Assembly: GCF_000485595.1 (NCBI RefSeq) | Contig: NW_014577563.1 | Location: forward strand, 1 to 29,609 | Length of the DNA: 29,609 nucleotides | DNA from: Priapulus caudatus | Taxonomy: Eukaryota > Priapulida > Priapulimorpha > Priapulimorphida > Priapulidae | Direction: 5' to 3' | Part shown: positions 28,484 through 29,609 of the stretch, one piece after another | Layout: every line of letters starts with the position of its first letter | Position numbering within the stretch: the first letter of the stretch is position 1 | Position numbers and translations under genes: made by a program | Notes under the pieces: generated by a model | What the model saw: only the letters and a program-made list of their open reading frames with translations | The model's database searches: none | Told to the model about the DNA's origin: nothing

Positions 28484-29448
28484 CGGCAAAGCATAGACGA
28501 AACTTCAGCTTACTAGAATTGTATGGTTACTCGAGTGTCAACTGCTTCCATAATATAAGTATGGGTACAAACGACGGTCATATATCCGGAGCAGTTCACA
28601 CGATTTCCGACTCGTCTACAAACGGATAGGACTGCCGCAACATTGCTCATAAATTGCTTAGTGGCCCTAAGCGTCTTAATACAACTTTGCCTTCAACTTT
28701 GCTAATCAAAATAACCACATTGATAAAACAGTTTGTACCTTTGTATTTTTATTTCTATCAGTTCTGTTTCTTTTTTAATTTGCAATCAGTTTCATTTTCA
28801 ATTTGTAATTTTGAGTCGATCAATATTTTTTTAACTAATTTGTCCCGTGTACATTACAGCCGTCCGAAAACCACAGATAACGTAAGGTGTGTCTATTTCC
28901 ATCGCATTTCTTTTTATTTATGACACATACTATAGCAATAACTATAGTAATACCAATGACAGCATAGTCAAATTATACAATTGGCATAGTAAGGGAATGC
29001 CTATATACGCACAGCAAAGCAGTCACCCCAGAACAGGGGGCTACCCAAAATAAATACAGGAAGCGACTACGTATACGAAGCACAAACACTAAGTTTAAAA
29101 TTCGCTTGATCTTATCAAATTGTTTTTTGAATTCGCCGTTTTCTCAAAAAATTTGATATCTTCATTAATTGTTGGCTGATCAATATCAGAAAATCAGCAA
29201 TCGGGTATGTCCCTTCTATTGAGAACCAAAATGACGCTGCCTACCTACTTTCCATATATCAACTAACGATACGATCTTTAGTATGAATCAATACAAACAG
29301 AGGGTTAAAGATGAGGGTGTTACTGACTGGGGATGTGGGACCGTTGACCTTTGACACCCGCTGTCGACTCCACGCCCCTACTGTGATGACGTCACTGTAG
29401 TACCGCCACTGTTCTCAATTCTCTTGCTACTCACGATGATTATGACAA

Positions 29449-29450
<2 letters not shown>
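28484..29450. other. AT-rich non-coding stretch
   Basis: No exon is supported. The frame at 28654-28923 is a Phe-rich by-product of AT-rich DNA. Motifs of possible interest near the right end: TTGACCTTTGACAC (29344-29357) and TGACGTCA (29387-29394). Confidence 0.45.
29387..29394. promoter_or_regulatory. CRE-type palindrome TGACGTCA
   Basis: A full CRE octamer within GTGATGACGTCAC. About 40 bases upstream, the complement of TTGACCTTTGACAC reads GTGTCAAAGGTCAA, close to a DR1 nuclear-receptor element. No gene is visible nearby, so a function is unproven. Confidence 0.25.

Positions 29451-29496
<46 letters not shown>
29451..29496. repeat. (AT)n microsatellite
   Basis: About 23 uninterrupted AT dinucleotides. 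Confidence 0.96.
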
Positions 29497-29498
<2 letters not shown>

Positions 29499-29609
29499 CT
29501 ACTACTACTATATTACTTCTACTACTACCTAGTTACGTACGTACGTACGTAGTACGGTACGTTACGTTCTTAACTTAACTTACTTACTTACCTTACCTTA
29601 CCTTACTAC
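29497..29609. repeat. Mixed simple repeats at the right edge
   Basis: ACT/TACT trinucleotides, then a fourfold ACGT run, then TTAACTTAACTTACTTACTT and CCTTACCTTACCTTA. The succession of short motifs up to the last base suggests that assembly stopped in simple sequence. Confidence 0.85.

Noticed and set aside
28144-28629. 161-codon frame with a hydrophobic start resembling membrane helices
   Set aside because: The hydrophobic part is typical of AT-rich DNA, the remainder is CA-rich repeat, and no splice or domain evidence was found.
1-29609. CRISPR arrays, operons, integrons or other prokaryotic systems
   Set aside because: Repeats are adjacent tandem units without unique spacers of constant length, and the only gene is spliced; nothing prokaryotic was seen.

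Overview
The window looks like animal nuclear DNA, most likely from a non-arthropod, non-nematode ecdysozoan; a priapulid worm would fit, but this is inference. The reasons are: (i) one spliced gene with nine coding exons and GT-AG introns, encoding a membrane-anchored zona pellucida (ZP) domain protein of the invertebrate cuticlin/apical-matrix type; (ii) a short CCCTAA (TTAGGG-type) telomere-like tract near the left end, unlike the usual insect TTAGG or nematode TTAGGC; (iii) many dispersed repeats, MITE-like elements, satellites and microsatellites; (iv) no operons, ribosome-binding sites or other prokaryotic signals.

Layout. 1-10.7 kb is a repeat graveyard: the telomere-like tract, five dispersed repeat families each present twice (here R1 to R5), and three elements with terminal inverted repeats. 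Two of those elements sit inside one copy of a repeat whose other copy is uninterrupted, so the empty site can be seen. 10.9-11.9 kb is a GA-rich minisatellite, a 749-base assembly gap and an (AG)n run. 12.5-12.9 kb is a satellite with an 82-bp higher-order unit. 13-22 kb is mostly non-coding, with one convincing small orphan exon (14408-14463), an 18-bp and a 27-bp minisatellite and long compound microsatellites. 22330-27228 is the ZP gene. 27.2-29.6 kb shows no supported gene and ends in simple repeats.

The gene. The nine exons join in a consistent phase to 643 codons plus stop, without a frameshift. In order they give a Pro/Gln/Val-rich segment, an Arg/Gly-rich region of 12-residue repeats, a basic Pro-rich linker, a full ZP-N and ZP-C module, an RTKR furin-type site, one transmembrane helix and a 13-residue tail. 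The 5' end (start codon and signal peptide) was not found with confidence. By family knowledge the ectodomain would be secreted, cleaved at the furin site and polymerised into an apical extracellular matrix or cuticle.

The most notable pattern is that five of the eight introns carry a long tandem array, each with a different unit, and a sixth carries short AT and AAT runs. One array begins exactly at the 5' splice site and repeats its GTATGA sequence about 38 times; another repeats CCAG/ACAG acceptor-like steps. Most long open frames elsewhere are by-products of tandem repeats and were not called as genes.
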